From the NCBI GenBank assembly GCA_944989445.1, contig CALYLW010001391.1:1-64000 (forward strand): DNA of 64,000 nt. The letters run 5' to 3'. Source of the DNA: Ampullaceana balthica (Eukaryota > Mollusca > Gastropoda > Lymnaeidae). Position 1 is the first letter of the stretch. Each line of letters starts with the position of its first letter. This document shows positions 10,753-21,289 of this stretch, piece by piece. The position numbers and the translations under genes are program-made. Under the pieces are notes generated by a model. The model saw only the letters and a program-made list of their open reading frames with translations. It did not search any database and was not told the DNA's origin.

Positions 10753-11498
10753 CCAGCTAACGGAAGTGCTGAGCTGTAGTCGGTGAAATGTTGCTTAAAT
10801 TTACTTTTAATTGTGAGTTTCTATCGTTATGTAAGAGATAATGTGTATGACACATTGACACTATTGTTTTTATTTATAATACATTTTTCTTCAAGTTTTG
10901 CTGTATTCTTTATTGGCAAAACATGATATCCGTTTTATCCACCAATTTATTCGGTAATATTTATTAAATAATAAACTACAAATTAGTATTGTTCCTGTTT
11001 TATGCATTTTTTATTTTTTTATATTCACGTTTGTATGACTGTCACTGTCAGACAACGTAATTATTGCCATAAATAAAATAAGAGAAATTCAATTATTTTT
11101 TCTAACAAATGAAAAAATCGCAAAGCTGAAACTTGTCAATTTATCAAGGGCGCCAAAAATAAATTAGCCAAGAGCGCCAAAAACCTAGTTACGCCTCTGA
11201 GGGGGTCCCTGAACAACGTCAGGGGGCCGCGCACGGTTTAATGTAAAATAAATAAAATTGTGATCTATTTTTATTATTATGGAAATTAAAATATTAAAAA
11301 ACATAAATAAAATAGTATCTGAATGATTTTCTAGTAATTAAATGCCATCTTAGGTGCTATCAGTCATGGAATACACTGTTGTTTTACTGAGAAAAGGAAT
11401 TAGAACTATGGTAATTTCCACACCTATAACCAATCAAAATACTAAAAATTATTTTTTGAGGTTAAAGCTATACCATTGACTTACTGGCATACTTAAAA

Positions 11499-12453
11499 TA
11501 AGCGGCACCGAAAGTATTTCAGTACATTGTGGCAATCATCGACATCATTAAATCACACAAAGTCTTAGTTAAATTTTGCATGGATGATAAGATTATGTCA
11601 TTAGAGCAGTTAATGAAATCAAAAGGATTGCCTTCAGTGAGAGATTATTTGCTCAATATTGTTTGGAAAATGAAGAAGGCTATAATCGTTTACTTATTCA
11701 CACAGAAGTACATTGGATATCAAAAAGGGCATATTTAAATCGATGTTATGCACTCATTCATTCAGTATTGGAATTCCTGGAAAGTAAAGACACTGATTTT
11801 AGACACAATTAACTCAAAAAATGGCATATCCTTTATGAATGATTATTTGCCAAATTTAACAAGACTAATTTGAAGTAAAAGGTGACAATAAAATTAAATC
11901 AAAACTAAAAGCGTAATATCTGCGTTTGTTGCAAAGCTTCTTCAAAACTTGGGAAGAGGAGAATGTTCTCAGTTTCCAAATCTTTCGAATCTGCAAAATA
12001 AAGATGAAGATTTGCTTGCTGACTGTCAACAACTAACACTTAAGACCTGAATCAAAGATTTGAGGACATTCTTCATTTGGATATTCCCAACTGGCAGTTG
12101 AACCCTTTTGCGCGGAAAAACTTAGAACCCAAACAAAGATGAATCCATACTAACTAATACAGAAGTACCTTATTGACATATCTACAAATTAGGAACTTAA
12201 ACCAATGTTTGAACAAGGATACCACAAATTCTTGTTATAATGACAGATCCAAATTTTATATCCTGCATTATAAGTTATTGTACAGAAATTGTTGACTGCT
12301 TTCCCATCTTCCTATTTGGTAGAACAAGGATTCAGTACCATTATGAACCTAATCACAAATAAAATGAACAAAAAAACTTTTTTTTTAAAGATGAGGCCCA
12401 GCTGCAGTGAGGAATGTAGAATCTCGCATGAAAAATCAGAAAATAATTTTGTA
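11499..12453 (+). pseudogene. hAT transposase pseudogene, ZBED5/SCAND3-like type
   Basis: Translating the + strand in shifting frames gives RLFAQYCLENEEGYNRLLIH followed by TEVHWISKRAYLNRC (11640-11745), then LNLQLQ-like and LGRGECSQFPN-like pieces (11870-11990), then FPSSYLVEQGFSTIMN (12300-12350). That order matches the transposase-derived proteins ZBED5/SCAND3/FAM200: L..H.EVRWLS.G..L, L.LQGK, LGRGE...FP.L, and a dimerisation motif FPSSYL.E..FS. Many stops and frameshifts make it inactive. It lies inside the hAT with GTTTAGAG duplications and is probably that element's own transposase. Confidence 0.8.
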
Positions 12454-12605
12454 GTCACAAACTAAGTAGTCACACAGGGGGACTCAGAACTCTAAGTTTT
12501 ATTGATATTTATTGTGATCGATTGTGAGATTTAATGTGAGATATAAAATTTGATCAACTAACACAAAAGTTCTGAGTACCCCCGTGTGACTACTTAGTTT
12601 GTGAC
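12454..12605. mobile_element. Palindromic MITE with TA duplication
   Basis: Arms of about 38 bp are nearly perfect complements (GTCACAAACTAAGTAGTCAC at the left end, its complement at the right), around a ~75-bp AT-rich middle. TA flanks both ends (12452-12453, 12606-12607), as for mariner-type MITEs. It interrupts the tail of the hAT transposase pseudogene. Confidence 0.85.
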
Positions 12606-12689
12606 TAAAAAATTGTTTTCTGCATAACATTTGATTTCCATTTCTTGAAATTAGATGAAGTTTCTCTTTCGCCCACCGGTGCCTTAGCC

Positions 12690-13900
12690 GTTATAAACAC
12701 ACAACGGGACGGCGATTTCACGCACCTTCACCTAGGGGAAAAAATGGGGGGGGGTGTCTACCTATGTGTGACGTGGGGGAGGGGGTGTTAGAGAAATGTG
12801 ACGTCACATCAAAACTCGCAACTTTAAATAAAAGTTCCTCTTAAATATTTGATTTGTTACATGATGTTTTACATGACTTCACATGTGTTACGATATTAGA
12901 ATGCAGGCCTACACTAAATAAATACTTAAACTTAAATGGCAAAAAAGTGATTTTAAACATGCTCTTTTTCAAATAGAAAATACAGCTTTTATGGGGATGG
13001 GGGCGGCAAAGCTCTTTGACGTCATATTGAAGGGGGTGGTCTAAGTTTTTGCGACGAGGGGGAGGGGGGTGAAAAATTTGCCAAAATCGCGTCGTCATTT
13101 ATGGACGACCCCTTCTCGGGGCCGTCCGTAAATGACGTTACGCGCCTAGAGGGGGGAGGGGTCGACCATTTGTGACGAAGGGAAGGGGTAGCTTAAGAAA
13201 TGTCACGTCACATCAAAAGCGTAACTTATAATAAAAGTTGTACTTAAATATTTGTTTGTTTACAATTTATTTAATGACGTTTTACATGGGCTTCGCGCGT
13301 GTTACGATATTAAAGTGCAGCCATACACTATATACATACTTAAATGACAAAAAAGAGATTTGAAACATGCTAATTTTCAATTTAAAAAATGTTATTTTTT
13401 GGGGAGAAGGGGCATTTTTGTGACGTAATATTGGAAAAGAGAGGGGGGTCTAACTTTTAGTGACGACGCGTGACGTGGGTGGGGGGATGAAAATCGGCCA
13501 TAATAACGGGACGTCATTAATGGACGGCCCCAAAGCTTTGACACCCTCAAAAAAAATAAATTTAAAAAAGCCGAATTCTCAAATATTTTAGTGCGCATTT
13601 TGATGTGACGTCACATTTAACACCCCCCCCCTCGTCACAAATGCGTGAACCCTCCCCCGCCCCTTTTTAGGTTTGTGACGTCATTTATGGACGGCTTCAA
13701 AGAGTAAAACCAATATCTTCTGACTCCGGCTTAAAATTTATTTTTTTTCAAAAAAAAAGGGGGGGGTGAGCGAATTTGTACGTACGCATAGGGGGGTGAT
13801 CCCGAAAATGTACGGGATGCAACGGGGAGGGGGTGCAAAAATACGAATTTTGTGCGTACGTAAATTGTGGATGGCCCCTAAAATTTCATCACGTTCATCC
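12690..13900. repeat. Cluster of GGCCGTCC-type MITEs
   Basis: At least three related units carry the same end, GGGGCCGTCC plus (G/A)TAAATGACGT, or its complement ATTTATGGACGG (near 13100, 13118, 13531, 13690, 13880). Each has internal G-runs and GTGACGTCA. The best-defined unit is 13118-13531, with inverted ends. The larger element at 52580-54347 has the same kind of terminus. Confidence 0.7.
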
Positions 13901-15263
13901 AAGTCATTAATTGTTTTAAATTTTATTTTAAACAAAAGTTATAATTTCAATAAATACTTCTTGAAGTTCTTCATTATTTTCATCAAAATATTGCTTTTTT
14001 TATTTGTAATTTTTTTTACTTCGCATTTATGAATTTTTTTCACTAGGGGGTCCATGGACAAGTTTTGACTATAAAAAGGGGTCCATGGGGCAAAAAAGTT
14101 TGGGAACCACTGGTTTAGAGATAAAAAATAAATTTTTTAAATACAAATATTTTACTTTTTGACTTCCAGTACATTTATAAGTGGTGGGTCGATTAATCGT
14201 TAAAAAATGTAATTGTTAAAATTTTAACGATTAAATTATTTTTAGCGATTTATCGACCCATCACTTACAAATTATTACAAAAAGTAAATTAAAAAAATAA
14301 GAAGAAAATAGCGGCCGATAGATAATAAATTTCCTGACGATTACACGAACATTTTGGTTTTACACTATTGACTGACGGGAATGTTCAAAATTTTGATAAC
14401 GTTTGCCTACCATGGTTCTAACACTTCGCCTGCTTATCAAACCAAATGAAAAGCGTATTAAGCTAATGCAGTGGCGTAGTTAGTGGGCGGGGGGGGGGTG
14501 TGTGAGTGGGCGGGGGGTGTGAGTGGGCGGGGGGGGCAAATGCCCCGGGCGGCACTTGTTTAGGGGCGGCAACTTCCTAGTTGTTTATTGGCTTCTATGA
14601 TAGACATTTGTGAAAGAAAGTGGGAGCTTTTTATTTTAAAAAATAGAAACCAAATAAGAAATTAATGAAAAACATAAAGGTACTGTCTTAAAATATGTGA
14701 ACGATTATTCTGCCAAAATTATTATGTTACTTATGCCGATGAACAGAAAAACCAAGAGGCTTAAGAAGCATGAGAACGCGACACTGATCTTCTGTTAGCT
14801 TAATTGATTCTACAAATTCGACAGCCGCTCCTGTTGTAGAAGCGAAAATTGCTGTACCGTATCAATTTTAAACATTAGCCAATCTAATGCTAAGGGCTAA
14901 GGGCGTCACTTTGTTAAGGGCGGCACGCACTTTGTTTAGGGGCTGCTAATTCCTCGTTGTTAATTAGTTTCTAAAAATAAAAGCTTTATAATTAAGTTTA
15001 ATAAAAGAAAAGAAAAACCAAGTTAATAAAATAAATGAACGATCTTTTAAAATACGTGAACTTTTCTAATGACAAACTTTAAACGTCATAATGAATCTAA
15101 CTAAATTCTTCTGATACTAAAGCTACTGAAATGTAGGCCTATAACCGAGGGGCTGAAGTAGTATAAGAACATGACACTGATGTGCTGGTACCTATAAGTG
15201 ATTCAAGTTTGTTAGCCACTCATCTTGTAGAACCTAAAATTGCTATATCTATTAAATTTCAAC

Positions 15264-15335
15264 AACTAATACAATTTTAACAACTAATACAATTTTAACA
15301 ACTAATACAATTTTAACACTAATACAATTTTAACA
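15264..15335. repeat. 18-bp tandem repeat, about 4 copies
   Basis: Unit AACAACTAATACAATTTT, the last copy shortened. Confidence 0.9.
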
Positions 15336-15715
15336 ACATAGATGGACTAAATAGATACAAGTAGATTACTAAAAGTGCAGCGAGATTGAAAGAGTAACCA
15401 AAATATTAACATTAACTTCTTCAAAATAGAGATGAGACGGGTAACGTGTGAATGATTTTAACGTAAGTAAATTACTGGGGAGAAATTGTTAGCGTACTTA
15501 TATGGCGTATTCTCCTAAAGCATCATCATTTTAATCTTAATGTCTTCTATATTGCATACACAAAATAATGAAAAAAGTTGCTTGTCTAATGGAATAAAAA
15601 TTGACATAAAATAAATTCAAATGTAGCCACTCGAAAACAAGCGCTCAACATTGCAAAGTGTTTGCAAACGGAAGGAATCATAAATCAGTTTAAAAAAGAA
15701 TAGACTACTATATTA

Positions 15716-16196
15716 AATAAAACAAACCCGTAAAAACAAAGTTTTTGACTATAAATCCCTTATATATGAGACATAACTAACAGTATTGATTATTTTCAAA
15801 CATTTACAGACTGACACCGAGTGATGTCCCTTGTCTTTAATAAATGGGGGTGGGATATGAGGGGGTGTCGGCACGACGGTCGGCGTCAACACGACGGTCG
15901 GCGTCAACTCAAACTCACGTGAAACTGGAAGAAAAAAAACAATAACAAACAGTGAATTTTGAATTACATACCTCATATAAGGATAAACTAAAAATGCATT
16001 AATTTAATTACGGTACGTTCGATCGATCTGAAATTTTGATACGATGCATTGTTAGGTTAGACGGGTCCGTGTGCCAAATTTCAGTTCGATCGGATCATGG
16101 GAAGTGGGTCATTTTTTACTTCTGTTTTTCCGCCCAGCCCGCCGAGCCCAAGACAGAGAGAGAGAGACGGCCGCGAAGTTAATATAAGGGATTTAA
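15716..16196 (+). mobile_element. Family A element, full-length
   Basis: Complete from AAAACAAACCCGTAAAAAC to AATATAAGGGATTTAAA. It has a GACGGTCGGCGTCAAC duplication in the middle (15880-15910) and the GAGAGAGAGACGG purine tract near the end. It lies inside the 14469-18988 hAT. Confidence 0.9.
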
Positions 16197-16785
16197 AAAG
16201 AACAACGATAAGTTGTTGGAAAAGAAAACAAAACAAATGGGCAAGAAGTTCGTTTTATAATGTTTGACATTATTAAATCCTGGAAAAAAGTAAAATTTGT
16301 CTTTTCGTGATCACAGAGAGGAATATACCAGTGCAAATATCTTTATATATAATTCACCAAAGCGAGTATGTGCAAATGAGCATAACGAATGACCCTCGCT
16401 GGGGTCATCTTATCACTGTTAACGGTTGGCAAGCGAAGGTAGTGTAGGGGTGGGGCATGTCTTGAGACCAGCAATGCTTTTTGCATTATGTTTCGCTGTT
16501 CCTTCACAGAGTACATGTATTTCGTAGTGTATTGATTATAGTTATAACATCCGCCAGACATGCGGAAGGTCTTAGTTTAAAGCCCCAGCGACAACATTTT
16601 TTTTTAATTAAAAAAAAATATGTTTTATGTTTATGCCCGTTCTTTTCCCCCTTTCTTAGCGAACATAAGCCCGCTTCGCATGTATCTCACGTAATAAGAA
16701 AAAAGCTTCGTTCAATGTTATACCAATTCCTTCATCAGTTAACTGTCTGTTTCTATCGGCCGCATATTTCTGGGAAAAGATCATA

Positions 16786-17040
16786 GACGAAGTTGTTGCT
16801 CTCCAACTTGGCAACATGGCTTTATACTTTGTTTCTCAACATACTGATAACTTCGGCGACGTGCTGTCTGTTGTTCTCAGGGACGGAAAAGTAATCATAC
16901 ACTCTCTTCAACAATAGGCTCAGTACATGAATCCTTCAGGAGTATATGGGGGTGAGGCAGAAATTGTCGCGATGTCCGAAATACTTCCTAAAAATGCTTT
17001 GGCGGTCCCCCAAACGTTCACTCGCGTTGGTACTGTTTGA
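16786..17040 (+). pseudogene. OTU-like cysteine protease domain fragment
   Basis: The frame reads DEVVALQLGNMALYFVSQHT and, after one in-frame stop, AQYMNPSGVYGGEAEIVAMS. The second part matches the C-terminal region of OTU domains (usual form Y...M...G.WGG..E..ALA..), which lies just before the catalytic His strand. The N-terminal DGNC catalytic motif is not visible upstream. OTU domains occur in several invertebrate hAT and other transposon proteins, so this is likely cargo or part of the surrounding hAT. It is broken. Confidence 0.6.
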
Positions 17041-17681
17041 GTCCGTCCCCCCCTCCCTTTTTTTTCTTTGCACTATTTATGAGTAAGTCTGCGGCGTATG
17101 CTATGCCACGGGCTCGTATCCAGTAAGCAATATTCTGGAACTTATGCATCTATTAGCAAAGTACGATGGAGTGTTTTTACAACAAAATTGAAAATAATTT
17201 TTTTTTAAAATAAAAAATTGTCCATTCGAATTCAAAATGAGACCATTGCAGTTTAAGGAGATGCGGTTCGCAAAAAATAATATTTCAGGTACATGAAGCC
17301 AAATATTATTCAATGTGTGCGTTAGCTTTCAATATTTCACATCAGGGTCAAACAAATCCAGTTGTGTGATGTAAAGATTGAAAAACAGAAAGTAGACGAT
17401 TTAGAATCTTTCATAGGTTTCATTAAAAAAAATAATTTTCTTACGACATTTCTGAAATGATTTTAAATAAGTTTAAAGCTGATGGTCTTAAAATAATGTA
17501 ATGCAGAGGCCCAACTTGTATTATTACTGCTTTACTGCTGGAAAGTATAACTGAGTTCAAGAGACTTTAAGACATAAATCTCACTCAAACAGTTTTATCA
17601 AATATGTCTTGTTTACATGCCATTCGACCTGAAACAAACTTTCTAACATTTTTAGGAAACTAGAACTTTGTTACGCACTTT

Positions 17682-18172
17682 TTAAATCCTTTATATTAAC
17701 TCGTGGTGTCTGCACCCTTGATGTGATTGCTTGTCGCCAAAACTATTGATCGATTTTTAACCCACTTGCTCGTAAGCTAGCGAGCTGAAATTTTGCAGGC
17801 AGTTTTGTACCGATAATAAAAACAATGTATCAAAATTTCAGATCGATCGCATGTACCGTAATTAAATTATTGATTTTTTAGATTATTTTATTTATTCCTA
17901 TGTATCATGCTATTTTTTGAGATAGAGCGTCGCGGTGCGTATTATATTGAACAACCTTTCTGTCGCGCAATAAGGTGCGTATTTTATTGACAACACTTTT
18001 TATAAACATATTCCTCATCGGTGCGCATTATATTAAACATGTTTTACGACACTACTACAAATTTGTATTTTTTGATGGTCTTGCGCTTCGCATTATAATG
18101 AACATTCTTTTAGTTACGTCTCATACATAAAGGATTTATAGTCAAAAACTTGGTTTTTTACTGGTTTGTTTT
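17682..18172 (-). mobile_element. Family A element, divergent subfamily A3
   Basis: Begins TAAATCCTTTATATTAACTC and ends GGATTTATAGTCAAAAACTT, then the stem-loop. It shares GATCGATCGCATGTACCGTA and the ATTATATTGAACA-type blocks with 61837-62349 in opposite orientation, and differs from the main subfamily in its middle third. Confidence 0.8.
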
Positions 18173-18276
18173 TTTTGTTTTTATTTCCATGCACTTTGGA
18201 AAGTTCTAATTTTTGCTACATGCAACTTACTTCAGGATACAAAATACTGAATTTACTATTTGGAGAAATTTTGACG

Positions 18277-18870
18277 GTTTTTAAAAGCTATAGAAAAACT
18301 GATCGAGGCAGATGAACATTTAAACACACGAACAGACGCAGGAACTTTGATAGTCACACTTCACTTTTTTCTGGACATTTGGAAACATGTCGTACTTTAT
18401 GAAGTCAATGAAGCGAGAAATTATTTACAAACGTATTGTGCAAAAAATGCTTTGCACAGGCTACTCACAGAGAAACTAATGGATTTTTTAAAAGGATCCC
18501 TTGACTTTCACTAAAACTTTATGTGGAGACCTTACGATTATGATTGTACCTTCCAGTCACAGAACTAGAGAGAAAATTTAGCGATCAAAGCGAATATGTA
18601 GTCATGTTATGTAGAGAATTAGTTGAGAAGAAAGTTGTATTCTTCATAAGATGAGGTTACTATAGAAATTCAAGTGAGGTTTGGCAGTTATGATTTTCTT
18701 GCAACATTTTATTAATCTAATAGCTATTTTGGATTTTGACAATGACATGGCTGACAACATTGATACATTAAAGATTGAGTCACGAAGAAAAGCAGAAAAC
18801 TCAATTTTATTATTATATGTGTTAGTGAAAGCCTTCCTACTTATTATTAAAATACAAAATGAATAGTGTC
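18277..18870 (+). pseudogene. hAT transposase fragment (DUF4371-like, middle to C-terminal part)
   Basis: The + strand frame gives TLHFFLDIWKHVVLYEVNEA and then LQTYCAKNALHRLLTEKLMD. It resembles the helical segment ahead of the dimerisation domain in ZMYM1-like transposases (W...L...N..S..LQS). Later pieces are frameshifted. It belongs to the 14469-18988 element. The assignment rests on weak spaced motifs. Confidence 0.5.
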
Positions 18871-18996
18871 CTTATTATTACTTTCTAAAAAAAACTTGTC
18901 TTTCCTTTAGAGCATATATTTATTTTCCGGGGGGGGGCGGCAAACCTGAGTTCTGCCCCGGGTGGCACATACCCACGCTACGCCGCTAAGCTAATG

Positions 18997-19311
18997 TCAG
19001 TAATGGAGTATGACTCAGAGACAGAAAATGACGACAGCTCTTCCGATGAATTACTGCGTTGCAAAATGGCGATGAAAGTTCCTGAATCCATTAACCCTTT
19101 ACAATGGTGGAAACTTAATGAACACCGATATCCGATAATGTCATTCCTTGCCAAGACCGTTTTGTGCATACCAGTTACCTCAGTTCCATGTAAATCATTG
19201 TTCAGCTCGGCTGGTTATATTGTCAATTAGACCCACTCATCATTTGAACCAAATAATGGCAACACACTTGTCAATTTACGTAGTTGGCTAAAAGATGACA
19301 TATTCATATAA
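18997..19311 (+). pseudogene. hAT transposase C-terminal dimerisation domain (ZBED1/ZBED4-like)
   Basis: The frame contains INPLQWWKLNEHRYPIMSFL then LCIPVTSVPCKSLFSSAGYI. This is close to the standard hAT C-terminal motif (PL.WW..N..R.P.L...A...L.IPATSVPSER.FS.AG.I). One stop at 19228 separates it from the last residues (LVNLRSWLKDD). The 5' part of the gene is displaced by the hAT inserted at 14469-18988: the TSD copy at 14461 continues the same frame. It belongs to the outer element of nest 2. Confidence 0.85.
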
Positions 19312-19488
19312 AGAAAACATTCCAGTGTTATTTAGATTTTCAAAAAGAACGTTTAATAAGTGTTACTTATGACATCATAAATTTTAATGTTTGGCTTTAA
19401 TCGAAATTAACGATTAATTAATCGTTAATTTTTCAAAAGTTAACGATTAAATTTAAATTAATCGTTAACAGCCCTAATATATGATATT

Positions 19489-19492
<4 letters not shown>

Positions 19493-19552
<60 letters not shown>
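19493..19552. repeat. (AT)n microsatellite
   Basis: About 30 TA dinucleotides, directly after the hAT end at 19475. Confidence 0.97.
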
Positions 19553-19555
<3 letters not shown>

Positions 19556-20007
19556 TACTGCATTTATCCTCCAGAATAGTAAATTAAACAAATAGCCTAA
19601 ACGTACAACAAAAAATGAAATAAAGGCACTATACAATTGATATTCAATAATAAAATATTATATTAAAATAAGCTGGGTTTTTTCCCAACAAGTAGTGGAA
19701 ATAGGACATCTGCACTTCCACTGTTCAAATAGATATATTTATTTCTTTTAAATTCAAAGACACATTATTCTTATTTAATTTAATTTACTTCCGACTTCCG
19801 GTTAATTTTTTTTTACACATTATAAATATTGCGTTAAATTAAACTTAAAAGGTAATCATTTTTTTCTAATTATTGATAAAACTAAAACTATTCCCTTCGT
19901 TTCTAATCTATTTGTTTCTAAATTCCAGGACAACTGATTACATTACACGCTTTTATTTAAGTCACAATGTTTGTATGTTGTATCCATCCACCCTTCCTTC
20001 AAATCTT
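19553..20007. other. No recognisable feature
   Basis: AT-rich, no supported gene. Confidence 0.4.
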
Positions 20008-20268
20008 GAAACGTAAAATTAAACTACTTCTGATGGTCCTAGCCTAGAGATCTAAAAATTTCACCACAGATAGATCTTGGATGACAATGCATTGTATCAA
20101 AATTTCAGATCGGTCGAATGTACCGTATTGAAATTATTGCATTTTTAGTTTATCTATAGTCTATATATAAGCATCGGTACCCGTCTGCTTTGTTGACATC
20201 CATGTGTTCACCACGTTAACACATCACCGTGGTATAAAACGTTGGGCGGGCGCTTATGAGGTGTTAGT
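20008..20268 (-). mobile_element. Family A element, subfamily A2
   Basis: Reverse orientation. Blocks TTCTGATGGTCCTA, CAGATAGATCTTGGATGAC and CAATGCATTGTATCAAAATT mirror 61540-61822. It ends AAACGTTGGGCGGGCGCTTA, a terminus also seen at 61208 and 61530. Confidence 0.75.
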
Positions 20269-20451
20269 ATAAATAAAAATAGTGGTAAAAAAGATGTGTG
20301 GGCTTCAGACGTGAATTTTAAAGAGTTTTTATTATACGTTTTAATAATCAACATTAAAAACACTTTTTTTAAAACTAGTCTTATATTAAAAATGCACAAA
20401 TTTTCTACTTTTCAGTCTACGCATTTTACAGTAAGTGCAAAGCCAGCTTAC

Positions 20452-20690
20452 CTTTTGACTATAAATCCCTTATATATGAGACATAACTAAAAGTAGTGAT
20501 TATGTTTAAACGCGACATTTACAGACTGAAACAAAATTATCTGACCTGGTTTTAAAACTGGGCGCAGGGACGATTGGGGGTGTGAACAGTGACGGCGTCA
20601 ACGCGTGACTGGGCACGTGAAAAAAATATAAACAAATAGTGGGACGGTTCGGATTAAACTTACAAAGCAAGTTAATATAAGACTAGTAAA
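20452..20690 (+). mobile_element. Family A element, internally deleted
   Basis: Has the head (TTTTGACTATAAATCCCTTA), the CATTTACAGACTGAAAC block and the GGCGTCAACGCGTGAC block, then jumps to GTTAATATAAGACTAG. The GATCGATC core is missing. Confidence 0.8.
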
Positions 20691-20704
20691 AAATAGCTGT
20701 AAAA

Positions 20705-20780
20705 AAAAAGTTTTTGACTATAAATCCCTTATATATGAGACATAACTAAAAGTAGTGATTATGTTAAAAGCGTGTCCTTT
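20705..20780 (+). mobile_element. Family A head fragment
   Basis: Only the first ~75 bp (TTTTTGACTATAAATCCCTT through GTAGTGATTATGTTAAAAGC). Confidence 0.8.
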
Positions 20781-21289
20781 TTAAAAAAAAGATTTTTTAA
20801 ATATTTAATTATTTTATTATTATATTGGTTATCAAAATTAATGCTAATGACAAATGTAAAGTATTAACTTGCACGATGTCCATGACGGTCCCGGCCCGGT
20901 AGGCGTATGAAATTACCACCAAAAAAACACTACAAATTGAACATTAGTTTACATAGTGCATAGCCATAGTAATTACCATGGGCCTGCTCAAAATGAATCA
21001 GTCGGCTGAGTCTGTGGATTTGGATTATAGTATATGTCAATATTTGTTACTCTTTCAGAAGTTAATAATTTATTTGTCTGTGTAACTACTACTACTGTAA
21101 CTGTGTAAGTGTAAGTGTTGACTGTTGTCGTCGTCTTTAATTTAAAGTTAAAGTTAAAAAAAAACAACTGTAGGCTATTTATAAATGTTTTAAGTGTCCG
21201 GAGTGAGGCATTCGTAAAGATGACGAACTACTGCACTATGGTCATGGACGCCTTGTTGTACACACTACTATTATTATACTTAATGACCT

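Larger units (their letters stand above)
8643..11199. mobile_element. hAT transposon nested in the outer hAT
   Basis: Ends are CAGTGGCGTAAC at 8643 and GTTACGCCTCTG at 11199, with GGGCGCCA-type subterminal repeats on both sides. The 8-bp duplication AGGGGGTC is perfect (8635-8642 and 11200-11207). There is no transposase in it. It is filled with a pogo-like pair and a 40-bp satellite. It landed about 80 bp inside the outer element's left end. Confidence 0.93.
8563..14112. mobile_element. hAT transposon (outer element of nest 1)
   Basis: Terminal inverted repeats CAGTGGTTCCCAAA at 8563 and TTTGGGAACCACTG ending at 14112 are perfect over 14 bp. An identical 8-bp duplication, GTTTAGAG, flanks it at 8555-8562 and 14113-14120. 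Eight-base duplications and CAGTGGTTCCCAAA-type ends are hallmarks of hAT elements. It contains a second hAT (8643-11199), a decayed transposase reading the + strand (about 11499-12453), a palindromic MITE and a cluster of GGCCGTCC-type MITEs. The 5.5-kb length is therefore a composite; the original element was probably about half as long. Confidence 0.93.
14469..18988. mobile_element. hAT transposon inserted in a hAT transposase
   Basis: Begins CAGTGGCGTAGTTAG at 14469 and ends CTACGCCGCTA at 18988. The 8-bp duplication AGCTAATG is perfect (14461-14468, 18989-18996). G-rich GGGCGGCAA blocks occur at both sub-ends. The 4.5-kb interior holds hAT transposase fragments (DUF4371-like), an OTU-domain fragment, an 18-bp minisatellite and two family A copies. 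Removing it leaves a continuous short reading frame across the site. Confidence 0.9.
14179..19475. mobile_element. hAT transposon (outer element of nest 2)
   Basis: The left side starts AGTGGTGGGTCGATTAATCG with an inverted partner ending near 14270. The right side, 19395-19475, holds repeated TTAACGATTAA blocks and ends GTTAACAGCCCTA. Both are the TTAATCG-rich style of hAT terminus. Between them lies a hAT transposase split by another element: its C-terminal part is at 18997-19311 and a short open stretch at 14413-14468 leads into it in frame. No clean 8-bp duplication was found, so the borders are approximate. Confidence 0.55.
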
